A stretch of 55,242 nucleotides of DNA from JANNNF01 sp040385825 (GTDB lineage: Bacteria; Pseudomonadota; Alphaproteobacteria; Rhodobacterales; Rhodobacteraceae). Positions 10,879 through 20,872 of the stretch are shown here, piece by piece (position 1 is the first letter of the stretch; each line of letters begins with the position of its first letter). The position numbers were made by a program, and so were the translations under genes. The notes below the pieces were generated by a model. It was not told where the DNA came from. It worked only from the letters and a program-made list of their open reading frames with translations, and did no database searches. Where the stretch lies: contig JAZKGQ010000032.1 of the NCBI GenBank assembly GCA_040385825.1, forward strand, positions 1 to 55,242, in the 5' to 3' direction.

Positions 10879-11793
10879 TCAAACGGGGGGCAGAAGGGCG
10901 AAGGTTGCGTCCGGGTGGGGGGCGGGGGTGGCGCTGACCAGCGATCTTGCCGCAAGATCAACAAGATGGGCCAGCACATTGCGCCCCGCAGCGGGCATCA
11001 GCGCGGGGGCTGTGTCGGTGTAGATGCGGGCTGCAAGGGCGGCGGGGGTCAGCGGGCCACCCCCGAGGGCTGCCAGAATGGCCGCCTCGCGCGCCTTGCG
11101 GTGGCGGGTCAGATCGGCCAGCCGCGCGGCGGGATCGGCAACCGCAGGTCCGTGGCCGGGCAGGAACTGCTGCCAGCGACCAACCGACAGCCGCGCCAGC
11201 GAGGCCATGTAGGCCCCCATGTCGCCGTCGGGTGGCGACACCAGGGTCGAGGCCCAGCCCATCACATGATCGCCCGAAAACAGCAGATCACCGACCGCAA
11301 GGCACAGATGCCCGCCCATGTGGCCGGGGGTGTGCAGCGCGGTCAGCGCCCAGCCCTTGCCGTCAAGCCGCTGACCATCGGCCAGCAGACCATCGGGGCG
11401 AAAGCCGTGATCCACCCCTTCGCCCCCGTCCACCAGCCCGGCAGTGGCCAGGGCCTGCATCACGGCGCTGCGACCCGCGCGCGCATCGCCAAAGGCCAGC
11501 ACCGGCGCGCCGGTCGCCTGTGCGATGGCGGGCGCAAGGGCGGAATGATCCAGATGGGCATGGGTGACGATGATGTGGCTGATCGCCTCGCCGGGGCGCA
11601 GGGCGGCCAGGATCGCGGCCTGATGCGCGGGCAGGGCCGGGCCGGGGTCGATCAGGGCAAGACCTGCGCCATGCCCCAGCAGATAGCTGTTGGTGCCGGG
11701 TCCGGTCATGGCCGAGGGGTTGGGCGCCAGAATGCAGCGCACATCCCGCGTCACCTGCGCCGCCACGCCGGCAAGACACGGGGGCATCACCAT
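10879..11793 (-). CDS. MBL-fold metallohydrolase with C-terminal winged helix, LACTB2-like
   Basis: 304 aa. The metal-binding motif THAHLDHSA (HxHxDH) is near residue 88, GHMGGHL and the later FSGDHVMG and LPGHGP supply the remaining ligands. The C-terminal 60 residues (HRKAREAAILAALGGGPLT...) match the small winged-helix tail of LACTB2-type hydrolases or nucleases, so an RNA or small-ester substrate is possible. The start at 11793 is divergent from the histidine kinase gene 48 bp away. It is not a beta-lactam resistance gene on the evidence here. Confidence 0.85.
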   Translation of the reverse strand: MVMPPCLAGVAAQVTRDVRCILAPNPSAMTGPGTNSYLLGHGAGLALIDPGPALPAHQAAILAALRPGEAISHIIVTHAHLDHSALAPAIAQATGAPVLAFGDARAGRSAVMQALATAGLVDGGEGVDHGFRPDGLLADGQRLDGKGWALTALHTPGHMGGHLCLAVGDLLFSGDHVMGWASTLVSPPDGDMGAYMASLARLSVGRWQQFLPGHGPAVADPAARLADLTRHRKAREAAILAALGGGPLTPAALAARIYTDTAPALMPAAGRNVLAHLVDLAARSLVSATPAPHPDATFALLPPV

Positions 11794-11841
11794 CGGGTGT
11801 GCTCTCTTTTCAACGCAGCGCGGTGCCTGTAGGTTTGCGCC

Positions 11842-13158
11842 ATGGCAAAACTCCGGTCCATTTTGCCGCGGGGGCTTTACAGCCGCGCGGCGCTTATCCT
11901 GATCGTGCCCATCGTCACGATTCAGCTGGTCGTGTCCATGGCCTTTATCCAGCGGCATTTCGACCGGGTGACACAGCAGTTGACCGGCGGGGTGGTGATC
12001 GAGCTGCGGCTGGTGCTGGATGCGGTGAACACGGCGGCCGATCTGCCCGAGGCGCGCGCCCGGCTGGCGCTGCTGGCCCCGGCGCTGGAGATGCGGGTGC
12101 GCATTCCGGCCCCGCCCGAGGCCCCGCAGCAGGACCGGCGCGCAACGCTGGACCTGTCGGGTGCTGTGATGCAGCGCACCTTGCAGGCCAGCCTGCCGGG
12201 GTTGCGGGCGACGGATGTGATGGCCAGCGATGGTCTGGTGCAGATGCGGATAGACACCGGCAAGGGCGAGGCGCTGGTGCAGGTCAGCCGCAGCCGGATG
12301 GCGGCGTCCAACCCGCACCAGTTGCTGGTGCTGATGATCGTGACTTCGGTCCTGATGACGGTCATCGCCTATGTGTTCTTGCGCAACCAGTTGCGGCCCA
12401 TCACGAAACTGGCCGATGCCGCCGAGGCCTTCGGCAAGGGCCAGCATGTGAAATACCGCCCGCGCGGGGCGTTGCAGGTGCGCGCGGCGGGGGCCGCGTT
12501 TCTGGACATGCGCGCCCGGATCGAACGCCAGATCGAACAGCGCACTTTGATGCTGTCGGGGGTCAGCCATGATCTGCGCACGCCCCTGACGCGGATGAAG
12601 CTGGGCCTGTCGATGCTGCCCGAGGATGAGGAAACCGCCGCGCTGATCGCCGATGTCGATGAGATGCAGCGGCTGGTCGACGAGTTTCTGTCCTTTGCGC
12701 GCGGCGATGCGATGGAGGGGTCAGAGGCGACCGACCCTCTGGCGCTGGCGCAGGTGGCGGTGGATCAGGCGCTGCGGCTGGGCCATCCGGTGCGGCTGCT
12801 GCCGGGCGGAGGCGAAGGGCTGGCGGTGATGCGGCCGCAGGCGGTGCTGCGGGCGCTGGAAAACCTGATCGGCAATGCGGTGCGCTTTGGCACGCGGGTC
12901 GAGGTGTCGGTGGGGATCGATCCTGCCACGGTGCGGTTTGTCGTCGAGGATGACGGGCCGGGCATCCCCAGGGATCAGCGCGAAGAAGCCCTGCGCCCCT
13001 TCACCCGGCTGGACGGCGCGCGCGACCCCAACCGGGGCGGCGGGGTGGGTCTGGGCCTGTCGATCGCGGGTGACATTGCCCGGAGCCATGGCGGCGCCCT
13101 GCGACTGAGCGAGGCCGGCATGGGCGGCTTGCGCGCCGAACTGGTGCTGGCGCGGTAG
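11842..13158 (+). CDS. EnvZ-like sensor histidine kinase
   Basis: 438 aa. An N-terminal membrane span (about residues 14-34), a periplasmic loop, a second span (about 153-173, LLVLMIVTSVLMTVIAYVF) and a HAMP segment precede the dimerisation helix with phospho-acceptor GVSHDLRTPLTRMKL (H243). The ATPase N box is ENLIGNAVRFG, and the G boxes are DDGPGIP and GGVGLGLSIA. The plan is that of EnvZ/OmpR-family kinases. The usual partner response regulator gene is not adjacent: upstream lies the divergent MBL gene and downstream a convergent ABC ATPase gene whose stop is 4 bp away. Confidence 0.92.
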   Translation: MAKLRSILPRGLYSRAALILIVPIVTIQLVVSMAFIQRHFDRVTQQLTGGVVIELRLVLDAVNTAADLPEARARLALLAPALEMRVRIPAPPEAPQQDRRATLDLSGAVMQRTLQASLPGLRATDVMASDGLVQMRIDTGKGEALVQVSRSRMAASNPHQLLVLMIVTSVLMTVIAYVFLRNQLRPITKLADAAEAFGKGQHVKYRPRGALQVRAAGAAFLDMRARIERQIEQRTLMLSGVSHDLRTPLTRMKLGLSMLPEDEETAALIADVDEMQRLVDEFLSFARGDAMEGSEATDPLALAQVAVDQALRLGHPVRLLPGGGEGLAVMRPQAVLRALENLIGNAVRFGTRVEVSVGIDPATVRFVVEDDGPGIPRDQREEALRPFTRLDGARDPNRGGGVGLGLSIAGDIARSHGGALRLSEAGMGGLRAELVLAR

Positions 13159-13162
13159 GGGG

Positions 13163-13807
13163 TTACAGCGGCTGGCCCATCGGCGACAAGACCCGCCCCC
13201 CGGCGGCAGCGGCGTCACTGGCATCATGGGTGACCAGGATCACCGGCAGCCCCTTGGCGCGTGCGGTGTCCAGCACAAAGCCGCGGATCTGGTGGCGCAG
13301 GGTGGCATCCAGCCGCGAAAACGGCTCGTCCAGCAGCAGGGCGGCGGGGGCGGCCAGCAGGGTGCGCATCAGGGCCACACGGGCGCGCTGTCCGCCTGAC
13401 AGGGTGGCGGGGTCGCGGGGGCCGAAGCCTGCAAGGCCTGCCTCCTCCAGTGCCTGATCCACGCGGGCCATGCGGAGGGCACGGCTCGCCCCGTCGGGCG
13501 GCAGGGCGAAGGCGAGGTTGCCTGCGACCGACAGGTGCGGAAACAGGATGTCATCCTGAAACAGCAGGCCAATGCGGCGGGCGCGGGTCGGCAGGTGGCT
13601 TACGTCGTGCCCGTTCAGCACGATCTGGCCGTGCAGGGTGAAGGCGGGTTGCAGTGTGCCGATGATCGCGGCCAGCAGGGTGGATTTGCCCGACCCGGAC
13701 GGCCCCATGATGGTCAGCACCTCGCCCGGCGCGACGATCGTGTTCAGGCTGACCAGCGTGTCAGCCCCGCGTCGCACGGTCAGCGCCGACAGATGCAGCC
13801 CGGTCAT
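13163..13807 (-). CDS. ABC transporter ATP-binding protein, YnjD-like
   Basis: 214 aa, cytoplasmic ATPase. Walker A GPSGSGKST is near residue 35, Q-loop LLFQDDILFPHLS, signature LSGGQRARVALMR, Walker B LLLDEPFSRLD and H-loop VTHDASD. The start overlaps the permease stop (ATGA), so it is the third gene of a substrate-binding protein / permease / ATPase operon on the reverse strand. Order and sizes match E. coli ynjBCD, a transporter of unknown substrate. Confidence 0.88.
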   Translation of the reverse strand: MTGLHLSALTVRRGADTLVSLNTIVAPGEVLTIMGPSGSGKSTLLAAIIGTLQPAFTLHGQIVLNGHDVSHLPTRARRIGLLFQDDILFPHLSVAGNLAFALPPDGASRALRMARVDQALEEAGLAGFGPRDPATLSGGQRARVALMRTLLAAPAALLLDEPFSRLDATLRHQIRGFVLDTARAKGLPVILVTHDASDAAAAGGRVLSPMGQPL

Positions 13808-15486
13808 GTGGCAGGCCCCATGCCGCGCCGATGGCGGAAGGCCAGACCGGGGATCAGCACCGCCAGGGCGAAGACCACGGCGGGCAGCGCCATTTGCAGC
13901 AGGGCGGTGGCCCCGATCAGCCGACGATTGCCGCCCGAAGACAGGGCGACGGCCTCGGTCGTCAGGGTTTCCACCCGCCCGCCGCCGATCAGCAGGGTGG
14001 GCAGGTACTGCCCGACCGAGACTGCGACGCCAACCGCCGCCGCCGTCAGAATGGCGCGCAGCAGCATCGGCAGGCGCAGACGCCACAGGATGCGGGCATC
14101 GCTGGCCCCAAGGCTTGCCCCCGCCGTGGCCACCCGACCGTCCCACGCGCGCCATGCGGGCGACAGCGACAAGAACACATAGGGCAGCACGAACACCAGA
14201 TGGGCGGCGGCCACCGCCAGCAATGACCCGTCAAGGCCCAGCATCAGCGCAAACCCCTGCAACCCCGGCAGAAATGCCACCTGCGGTATCACCAGCGGCA
14301 GGTAGAGCAGCCACAGCGCACGGCTGGTGGGGGTCAGGCCATGGCGGTGTTCAGCCTCCAGACAGGCAAGCACCAGCGCCAGCGCCGCACCGGTTGCCAG
14401 CACTGCAAGGGCCAGCGTGACCCCGGCGGTGGCCCACAACCCGTCGCTGGCGCGCAGCCATGTCTGCAAGGTCAGGCTGGCGGGCAGGGCCTCGGGAAAG
14501 GTCCACAGCCCCGCCAGCGACCACAGCGCCAACCCCGCCAGCCCCACGATCAGCGCCGCCGTCACCAGCCCCGCCGCGACAATGGCAACCGGGCGCAGGG
14601 CGGCATCAAGCGGCACGCCGCGCCACCCGGCCTCGGCCATCCGGCGCAGGGCAAGGCGGGTCAGGCGTTCCACGCCGCGCCACAGCACCACCGCCCCCAC
14701 CACCAGCGCCAGTTGCAGCACCGCCCCTGCCGCCGCTGTGCTGCGCTGTGCAAGGCCTGGGTCCATCATCCAGTCCACCACCTGCACCGACAGGGTTGGC
14801 GGGCGCGAGGGGCCAAGGATCACCGCCATGTCCACCACCGTCATCGCATAGGCCAGCACGGCATAGACCGGCAGGCGCAATTGGCCGTACAGCACCGGCA
14901 GCACCACGGTCACAAACGCCATCACCTGCCCCCGGCCCAGGGTCTGCGCCAGCAGCAGGCGGCGGGCCGCATCGGTCTGGGGCAGGGCGGCAAGCGCCAT
15001 CAGCAACAGGAACGGCACTTCCTTGGCGACAAGCCCCGCGATCAGCGCAAGGCCTGCGGGGTCGTTCAGGATCAGCAGATCGGGCGGCGCGGTCCATCCT
15101 GTGGCCCAAGGGCTGAGGGCGCGGGCAATCCAGCCAGAGGGCGAGATCAGGAACGCCAGCCCCAAGGCCGCGGCGGCATGGGGCACCGACAGCAGCGGCG
15201 ACAGCAGGCGCAGCAGCACGCGCAAGGCGGCGGTGCCCTGCAAGGCGGCAAGGATCAGCAGCACCATCGCCAGCGACAGCGCCGTCGCGGCAAGGCCGGT
15301 GGTCAGCGACAACATCGCCGCCCTCGACAGGCCGGGCCAGGCCAGCAGGCTGGCAAAGGGCGCGCCCCCCATCAGCCCAAGCGCCGGGATCAGCGTGCCG
15401 GTCAACCCCGCCAGCACCGGTCCCGCCATCAGGGTCAGCGTCACATGCGGGGCGAACCGCAGCAGGCCGCCCCGCGTCTGGATCAT
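13804..15486 (-). CDS. ABC transporter permease with two permease domains, YnjC-like
   Basis: 560 aa, about 12 membrane segments and two binding-protein-dependent permease domains in tandem. The EAA-type loops are at about residues 180-200 (DAARRLLLAQTLGRGQ) and near the C-terminus (GASLGASDARILWRLRLP). Start MIQTRGGLLRFAPH is chosen because its ATG overlaps the stop of the upstream binding-protein gene. It would carry the substrate delivered by the product of 15483-16694, energised by the ATPase at 13163-13807. Confidence 0.88.
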   Translation of the reverse strand: MIQTRGGLLRFAPHVTLTLMAGPVLAGLTGTLIPALGLMGGAPFASLLAWPGLSRAAMLSLTTGLAATALSLAMVLLILAALQGTAALRVLLRLLSPLLSVPHAAAALGLAFLISPSGWIARALSPWATGWTAPPDLLILNDPAGLALIAGLVAKEVPFLLLMALAALPQTDAARRLLLAQTLGRGQVMAFVTVVLPVLYGQLRLPVYAVLAYAMTVVDMAVILGPSRPPTLSVQVVDWMMDPGLAQRSTAAAGAVLQLALVVGAVVLWRGVERLTRLALRRMAEAGWRGVPLDAALRPVAIVAAGLVTAALIVGLAGLALWSLAGLWTFPEALPASLTLQTWLRASDGLWATAGVTLALAVLATGAALALVLACLEAEHRHGLTPTSRALWLLYLPLVIPQVAFLPGLQGFALMLGLDGSLLAVAAAHLVFVLPYVFLSLSPAWRAWDGRVATAGASLGASDARILWRLRLPMLLRAILTAAAVGVAVSVGQYLPTLLIGGGRVETLTTEAVALSSGGNRRLIGATALLQMALPAVVFALAVLIPGLAFRHRRGMGPAT

Positions 15487-16694
15487 TGCGCCACGCCGTA
15501 GCGTTTGACCCAATCGTCAGACAGGGCCGTGGCCCAACTGCCATGCGGCTCCAGCAGGGCTGGCCCCAGATCGGCGGGCGACAGGGTAGCCAGCCCCAGA
15601 TCAAGGGCGGCAAAGCGGGCGGCATCCTCGGCAGGCAGGGCCGCCACATCCAGCACGGTCAGAAAGCCCAGCACGGCGGGGTCTTGCGCGCGGGCCTGCA
15701 CGGCGGGATCAAGGATCAGGTTGGCGATCACCTCGGCCCCGGCGGTGACGGAGGAATTGAACGGGATCGCCACGAAAGACGCGTTGCCGATGGTGCCGCC
15801 GTCCAGCACGAAGGTCCGCACGGTATCGGGCAGGGTGCCTGCGGCAATCTCGGCGCTGGCGCGGCCGGGGTTGAAGGCAAAGGCAATGTCGATCTCGGCG
15901 TCGGCCAGCAACTGGCCTAGGGCGGGTTCGTTTGGCGGAAACGCCTTGCCGCCCCGCCACAGGCCGGGGTGCAGGGCATCAAGCAGGGTCCACAGCGGGG
16001 CGGTGACATCCGTATAGGTGGCAGCATCGACCGGGGCCTGCAGCAGGGCAGGGTCGGCAATCACGCCATAGAGCGCCTGTTTCAGAAAGGTGGTGCCCAG
16101 ATAATCGGGCGGCTGCGGATAGGTGAAGCGGCCCGGATTTTCCGCCACGAAGGTCGCCAGTTCATTGATGGACCGGGGCGGGGTCGGCAGGCGCGCAGAG
16201 TCATGTTCAAACACCAGCTGCGCCATCGCCCAGGGGGATTCGTAGCCTTCGGTCGGCAGGGTAAAGTCGGTGACAACCGCAGGTTTGCCCGCCACATCGA
16301 CCAGCCCCCAGTTCGGCAAGCCCGTCGCAAACGGCCCGTAGAGCAACCCCTGCGCCTTCATCGCGGCAAAATTCGCGCCGTTGATCCAGATCATGTCGAC
16401 AGCCCCACCCGAGGTCTTGCCCGCCTCTTTTTCCGCCAGAACGCGGGCCACGGCATCGCCGGTGTCGGCCAGCTTCACATGCTCCAACGTCACGCCGTAG
16501 CGGTCCCTGGCCTGTGCGCCGATGAAGGCGATGAACTCGTTGATCTTGGGATCACCGCCCCAGGCGTGCCAATAGACGGTGTGGCCTTTGGCTGCGGCCA
16601 GCGTGGCGTCCCAACCGGCGGCAAGGGCGGGGCGGGCAAGGCTGCCTGCCGCCATGGCGGCAAAAGACAAAAGGCCGAAGTCGCGTCTGTTCAT
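15483..16694 (-). CDS. ABC transporter substrate-binding protein, YnjB-like
   Basis: 403 aa periplasmic binding protein. The N-terminus MNRRDFGLLSFAAMAAGSLARPALA is a twin-arginine-like signal peptide with a cleavage site near residue 25. The YWHAWGGDPKINEFI region and overall length match the YnjB family. It is the first gene of a three-gene reverse-strand operon with ATGA overlap to the permease. The substrate is not determined by sequence. Confidence 0.88.
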   Translation of the reverse strand: MNRRDFGLLSFAAMAAGSLARPALAAGWDATLAAAKGHTVYWHAWGGDPKINEFIAFIGAQARDRYGVTLEHVKLADTGDAVARVLAEKEAGKTSGGAVDMIWINGANFAAMKAQGLLYGPFATGLPNWGLVDVAGKPAVVTDFTLPTEGYESPWAMAQLVFEHDSARLPTPPRSINELATFVAENPGRFTYPQPPDYLGTTFLKQALYGVIADPALLQAPVDAATYTDVTAPLWTLLDALHPGLWRGGKAFPPNEPALGQLLADAEIDIAFAFNPGRASAEIAAGTLPDTVRTFVLDGGTIGNASFVAIPFNSSVTAGAEVIANLILDPAVQARAQDPAVLGFLTVLDVAALPAEDAARFAALDLGLATLSPADLGPALLEPHGSWATALSDDWVKRYGVAQ

Positions 16695-16832
16695 CGTTCA
16701 GTTCCCTGTGGTCGGATCGGCCGTTTGCGCCTGTGTTGCAATGGGATAGAGAGGGGAAGGCCCTGCGCGCAACAAAAACCTCGCAAGGCCCACGGCAAAG
16801 TGACGCGCATTTCATGGACGGGGGCAAGCCAG

Positions 16833-17462
16833 ATGCTGGACGGGATCATGCGGCGGCAGATCGACGGTCCGCTGAACCGGGCGGGGGTCTGGCTGGCGGC
16901 AAAGGGGGCCAGTGCCAATGGCATGACGCTGGCGGGGTTCGGGCTGGGGGTGCTGGCGGCAGGGCTGATCGCGCTTGGCCTGCCGGGGTGGGTTGCCTTG
17001 CTGCCGCTGCTGGCGGGGCGGGTGGCGGATGGGCTGGACGGGGCGGTGGCGCGGGCGACGCAGAAGACCGACTTTGGCGGCTATCTGGATATAGCCTGCG
17101 ATTTTCTGGTCTATGGCGCGGTGCCCCTTGCCTTTGTGATCCGCGATCCTGCGGCGAACGGGGTGGCGGGGGCATTCTTGCTGGCGACGTTTTATGTCAA
17201 TGGCACCACGTTTTTGGGCTTTGCCATTCTGGCGGCGAAGCGGGGGATGGAAAGCCGCGCACAGGGCGAAAAGTCGCTGTATTACACCGCGGGGCTGCTG
17301 GAGGGGACCGAGACGATCCTGTTCTTCGTGCTGCTGTGCCTGTGGCCTGCGTGGTTTGCGCCGATGGCTTGGGTGTTCGGGGCGCTGTGCTGCGTGACCG
17401 CGTTCAGCCGGGTGTTGCTGGCGCGGCGGGTGTTCAGCCCATCACAGCCTCCCGGAATTTGA
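16833..17462 (+). CDS. CDP-alcohol phosphatidyltransferase family protein
   Basis: 209-aa integral membrane enzyme that would transfer a phosphatidyl group from CDP-diacylglycerol to an alcohol. The family motif is present as DGAVARATQKTDFGG followed by YLDIACD, giving the D-G-x2-A-R-x8-G-x3-D-x3-D arrangement near residue 70. Several hydrophobic spans follow. The head group is unclear. The start at 16833 lacks a strong ribosome-binding site. Its 3' end overlaps that of the convergent photolyase-like gene by 29 bp. Confidence 0.8.
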   Translation: MLDGIMRRQIDGPLNRAGVWLAAKGASANGMTLAGFGLGVLAAGLIALGLPGWVALLPLLAGRVADGLDGAVARATQKTDFGGYLDIACDFLVYGAVPLAFVIRDPAANGVAGAFLLATFYVNGTTFLGFAILAAKRGMESRAQGEKSLYYTAGLLEGTETILFFVLLCLWPAWFAPMAWVFGALCCVTAFSRVLLARRVFSPSQPPGI

Positions 17463-18621
17463 AGAAGCCGCCCGTGGCATGGGGCCAGGCCCCGCGGTCA
17501 TGGTCGCGCAAGATGCGGTGCAGGGTGATGCCCCGGTCGTGCAACAGCGGGGCCAGATCGCGCAGCAGGCGGGCAATCGGGCCGGTCGGGGCATAGGGAG
17601 TGACCACCGCTTGAGCGCCTTGCGCCTGCGCCCAGTCTGCCAAGGCGGCAAGGTCGGTCTTGGCAAAGCGCGGGGCGTCTGGCGTGGCAAGGCGGTGCAG
17701 GCAATCGGTGATCCCGCGGGCGGTGAAATCCAATGCCACCGTCCCCGTGGCGAGGGGGGATCGCGCATCGGGGGCGGTCAGGACGGCGATGGCTTGGGGG
17801 TTCAGGCCAGCCTCCAGCAGAAATTCGGGCGACAGATCTTCTTCGGTGATCAGCAGGACGGATGGGCCAGCGGGGATATCGTCGCCTTGGGGCATCGCTC
17901 GCGGGGCAGGGTGCGGCGACATCGGCAAGGGATCGGCGCGGGTCGCAAGGCCCGTGGGGCGGAACCGCCCATCGGTATAGCGCGCGATATTGTCGGGGCG
18001 CGCGAGGTAGGTTTTACCGGGCGTGTGCAGCCCCCCAACCCACCGCCATGACAGGGTGTTCGAGGCCGGATCACCGTCGATCAGATGGCGCAGAAAGAAA
18101 TCCGCCCCCAATTCCCACGGCAGCCGCAGGGTGAAGATCCAGATTGACGCAAACCACATGCGGGCGTGGTTGTGCATGTATCCGCTGGCGACCAGTTCGC
18201 GCGCCCAATGGTCAAAGCCGTCGATCCCCGTGGTGCCGGTGCAGGCGGCGTCCCAGTCTGCCCGCAAGCCGGCCTCGCCGCCCATCCGCTGCAGCGCCGC
18301 TGTCAGCCCCTGGGTATAGCCGGCCCAGATGCCGGGGCGCCGTTCCAGCCAGCCTTTCCAGTAGGTCCGCCACCAGACCTCGGCCAGAAACTTGTCGGCC
18401 CCGGTGGGGTGGTGGGCCTGTACCGCCGCCAGAACCTCGGCTTCGGTGATCAGGCGGTGGCGAAGGTAGGGCGACAGGCCCGACACCGCCGGATGCCCCG
18501 GCGCATCCTCGTTGCGATGCGCGGCATAGGCACGCCCTGCGCGCGGCAGGAACGCGTCCAGCCGGGCAAGGCCCGCAGCACGGGTGGCGGGCAGCGGCAG
18601 CGGAAGGGGGGGCTGATCCAT
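17434..18621 (-). CDS. Photolyase/cryptochrome-like FAD protein with apparently permuted domains
   Basis: 395 aa. Residues 1-220 match the FAD-binding domain of photolyases: SGLSPYLRH, EVWWRTYWKGWLE, MHNHARMWFAS and GDPASNTLSWRWVGG. Residues 254-395 look like the alpha/beta antenna domain (VLLITEEDL, AQGAQAVVTPYAP, final ATGGFFKFREAV), which in ordinary photolyases comes first. So the order is FAD domain then alpha/beta domain. It lacks the extended C-terminal Fe-S region. Flavin binding is likely; DNA repair or light sensing is undecided. The start is uncertain: an upstream GTG at 18663 and a longer frame from 18738 also exist. Confidence 0.75.
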   Translation of the reverse strand: MDQPPLPLPLPATRAAGLARLDAFLPRAGRAYAAHRNEDAPGHPAVSGLSPYLRHRLITEAEVLAAVQAHHPTGADKFLAEVWWRTYWKGWLERRPGIWAGYTQGLTAALQRMGGEAGLRADWDAACTGTTGIDGFDHWARELVASGYMHNHARMWFASIWIFTLRLPWELGADFFLRHLIDGDPASNTLSWRWVGGLHTPGKTYLARPDNIARYTDGRFRPTGLATRADPLPMSPHPAPRAMPQGDDIPAGPSVLLITEEDLSPEFLLEAGLNPQAIAVLTAPDARSPLATGTVALDFTARGITDCLHRLATPDAPRFAKTDLAALADWAQAQGAQAVVTPYAPTGPIARLLRDLAPLLHDRGITLHRILRDHDRGAWPHATGGFFKFREAVMG

Positions 18622-18697
18622 CCCCAAGGGTTTAGGGCGCAAATCTGTCGGATCAACGGGCACGATCTGTGGGGCGCAGGAAAACGCCCCCCCGCCC

Positions 18698-18726
18698 TTG
18701 CAGCCCCCGGCGCGCGACACTAAGAC
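18698..18726 (+). promoter_or_regulatory. Candidate clpP promoter
   Basis: TTGCAG at 18698-18703 and TAAGAC at 18721-18726 with 17-bp spacing, 50 bp before the clpP start. The -10 element is a poor match, so this is tentative. Confidence 0.3.
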
Positions 18727-18776
18727 TCTGGAAAGCATCCGACGCTAATCCTTTTCCAGGCAACAGGCAGGCACCC

Positions 18777-19409
18777 ATGCGCGATCCCGTAGACCACTAC
18801 ATGAACACTCTTGTCCCGATGGTCGTTGAACAGACCAGCCGGGGCGAGCGCGCCTATGACATCTTTTCGCGCATGCTGAAGGAGCGGATCATCTTTCTGT
18901 CCGGTCCGGTGCATGACGGCATGTCCTCGCTGATCTGCGCGCAACTGCTGTTTCTTGAGGCGGAAAATCCGTCCAAGGAAATCTCCATGTATATCAACAG
19001 CCCCGGCGGCGTTGTGACATCGGGCCTGTCGATCTATGACACCATGCAATACATCAAGCCCAAGGTTTCCACGCTGGTCATCGGGCAGGCGGCCTCGATG
19101 GGGTCTTTGCTGCTGACGGCGGGGCATGCGGGCATGCGGTTCAGCCTGCCCAACAGCCGGGTGATGGTGCACCAGCCGTCCGGCGGCTATCAGGGGCAGG
19201 CGACGGATATCATGATCCACGCGCAGGAAACCCAGAAGCTGAAAGACCGGTTGAACGGCATTTATGTCAAACACACCGGGCAATCGTTTGAAAACGTGGT
19301 GGCAGCGCTGGAGCGGGACAATTTCATGTCTGCCGAAGATGCCAAGGCCTGGGGCCTGATCGACGAAATCGTCGAAAGCCGTGGCAAGGCCGACGACACG
19401 TCGAAGTGA
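18777..19409 (+). CDS. clpP: ATP-dependent Clp protease proteolytic subunit
   Basis: Serine protease forming the tetradecameric chamber used with ClpX or ClpA. 210 aa. The catalytic triad is S107 in GQAASMGS, H132 in VMVHQPSGG and D181 in ERDNFMSAEDA. The start MRDPVDHYMNTLVPMVVEQT follows a short leader and matches the usual N-terminus. The downstream hairpin at 19415-19450 separates it from clpX, which is the usual partner and lies next to it on the same strand. Confidence 0.97.
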   Translation: MRDPVDHYMNTLVPMVVEQTSRGERAYDIFSRMLKERIIFLSGPVHDGMSSLICAQLLFLEAENPSKEISMYINSPGGVVTSGLSIYDTMQYIKPKVSTLVIGQAASMGSLLLTAGHAGMRFSLPNSRVMVHQPSGGYQGQATDIMIHAQETQKLKDRLNGIYVKHTGQSFENVVAALERDNFMSAEDAKAWGLIDEIVESRGKADDTSK

Positions 19410-19414
19410 AATCT

Positions 19415-19450
19415 TCGCCCCCGGACATCGGGCTTTTCCGGGGGCGATTT
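19415..19450 (+). terminator. Terminator-like hairpin between clpP and clpX
   Basis: TCGCCCCCGG (19415-19424) and CCGGGGGCGA (19438-19447) form a perfect 10-bp stem, followed by only three T, so termination is probably partial. A TTGACA hexamer (19449-19454) and the palindrome GGTCCCCGGACC (19460-19471) just beyond may belong to a separate clpX promoter, although no well-spaced -10 was found. Confidence 0.55.
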
Positions 19451-19547
19451 GACATTGTAGGTCCCCGGACCTTGGCCTAGACTTCGTAAATTGCGTGCCT
19501 CCGAAAGGGTTCGGGGGCGGGCTGATCAGCACGGCAGAGGACGGCGG

Positions 19548-20813
<1,266 letters not shown>

Positions 20814-20831
20814 CCTTCGAGGGCAGATGTG

Positions 20832-20862
20832 AAAAGGGCGGGCCATTGGCCCGCCCTTTTGC
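20832..20862. terminator. Bidirectional terminator between clpX and the RTX gene
   Basis: AAAAGGGCGGGCC (20832-20844) pairs with GGCCCGCCCTTTT (20848-20860), a 13-bp perfect stem with a T4 tail on the plus strand and T4 on the minus strand. It sits between the convergent clpX and RTX genes and can serve both. Confidence 0.85.
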
Positions 20863-20872
20863 GTGATCGGGG

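Noticed and set aside
10879..11793. Beta-lactamase gene.
   Set aside because: Only the MBL fold is visible. The C-terminal winged helix and lack of a signal peptide fit an LACTB2-type hydrolase.
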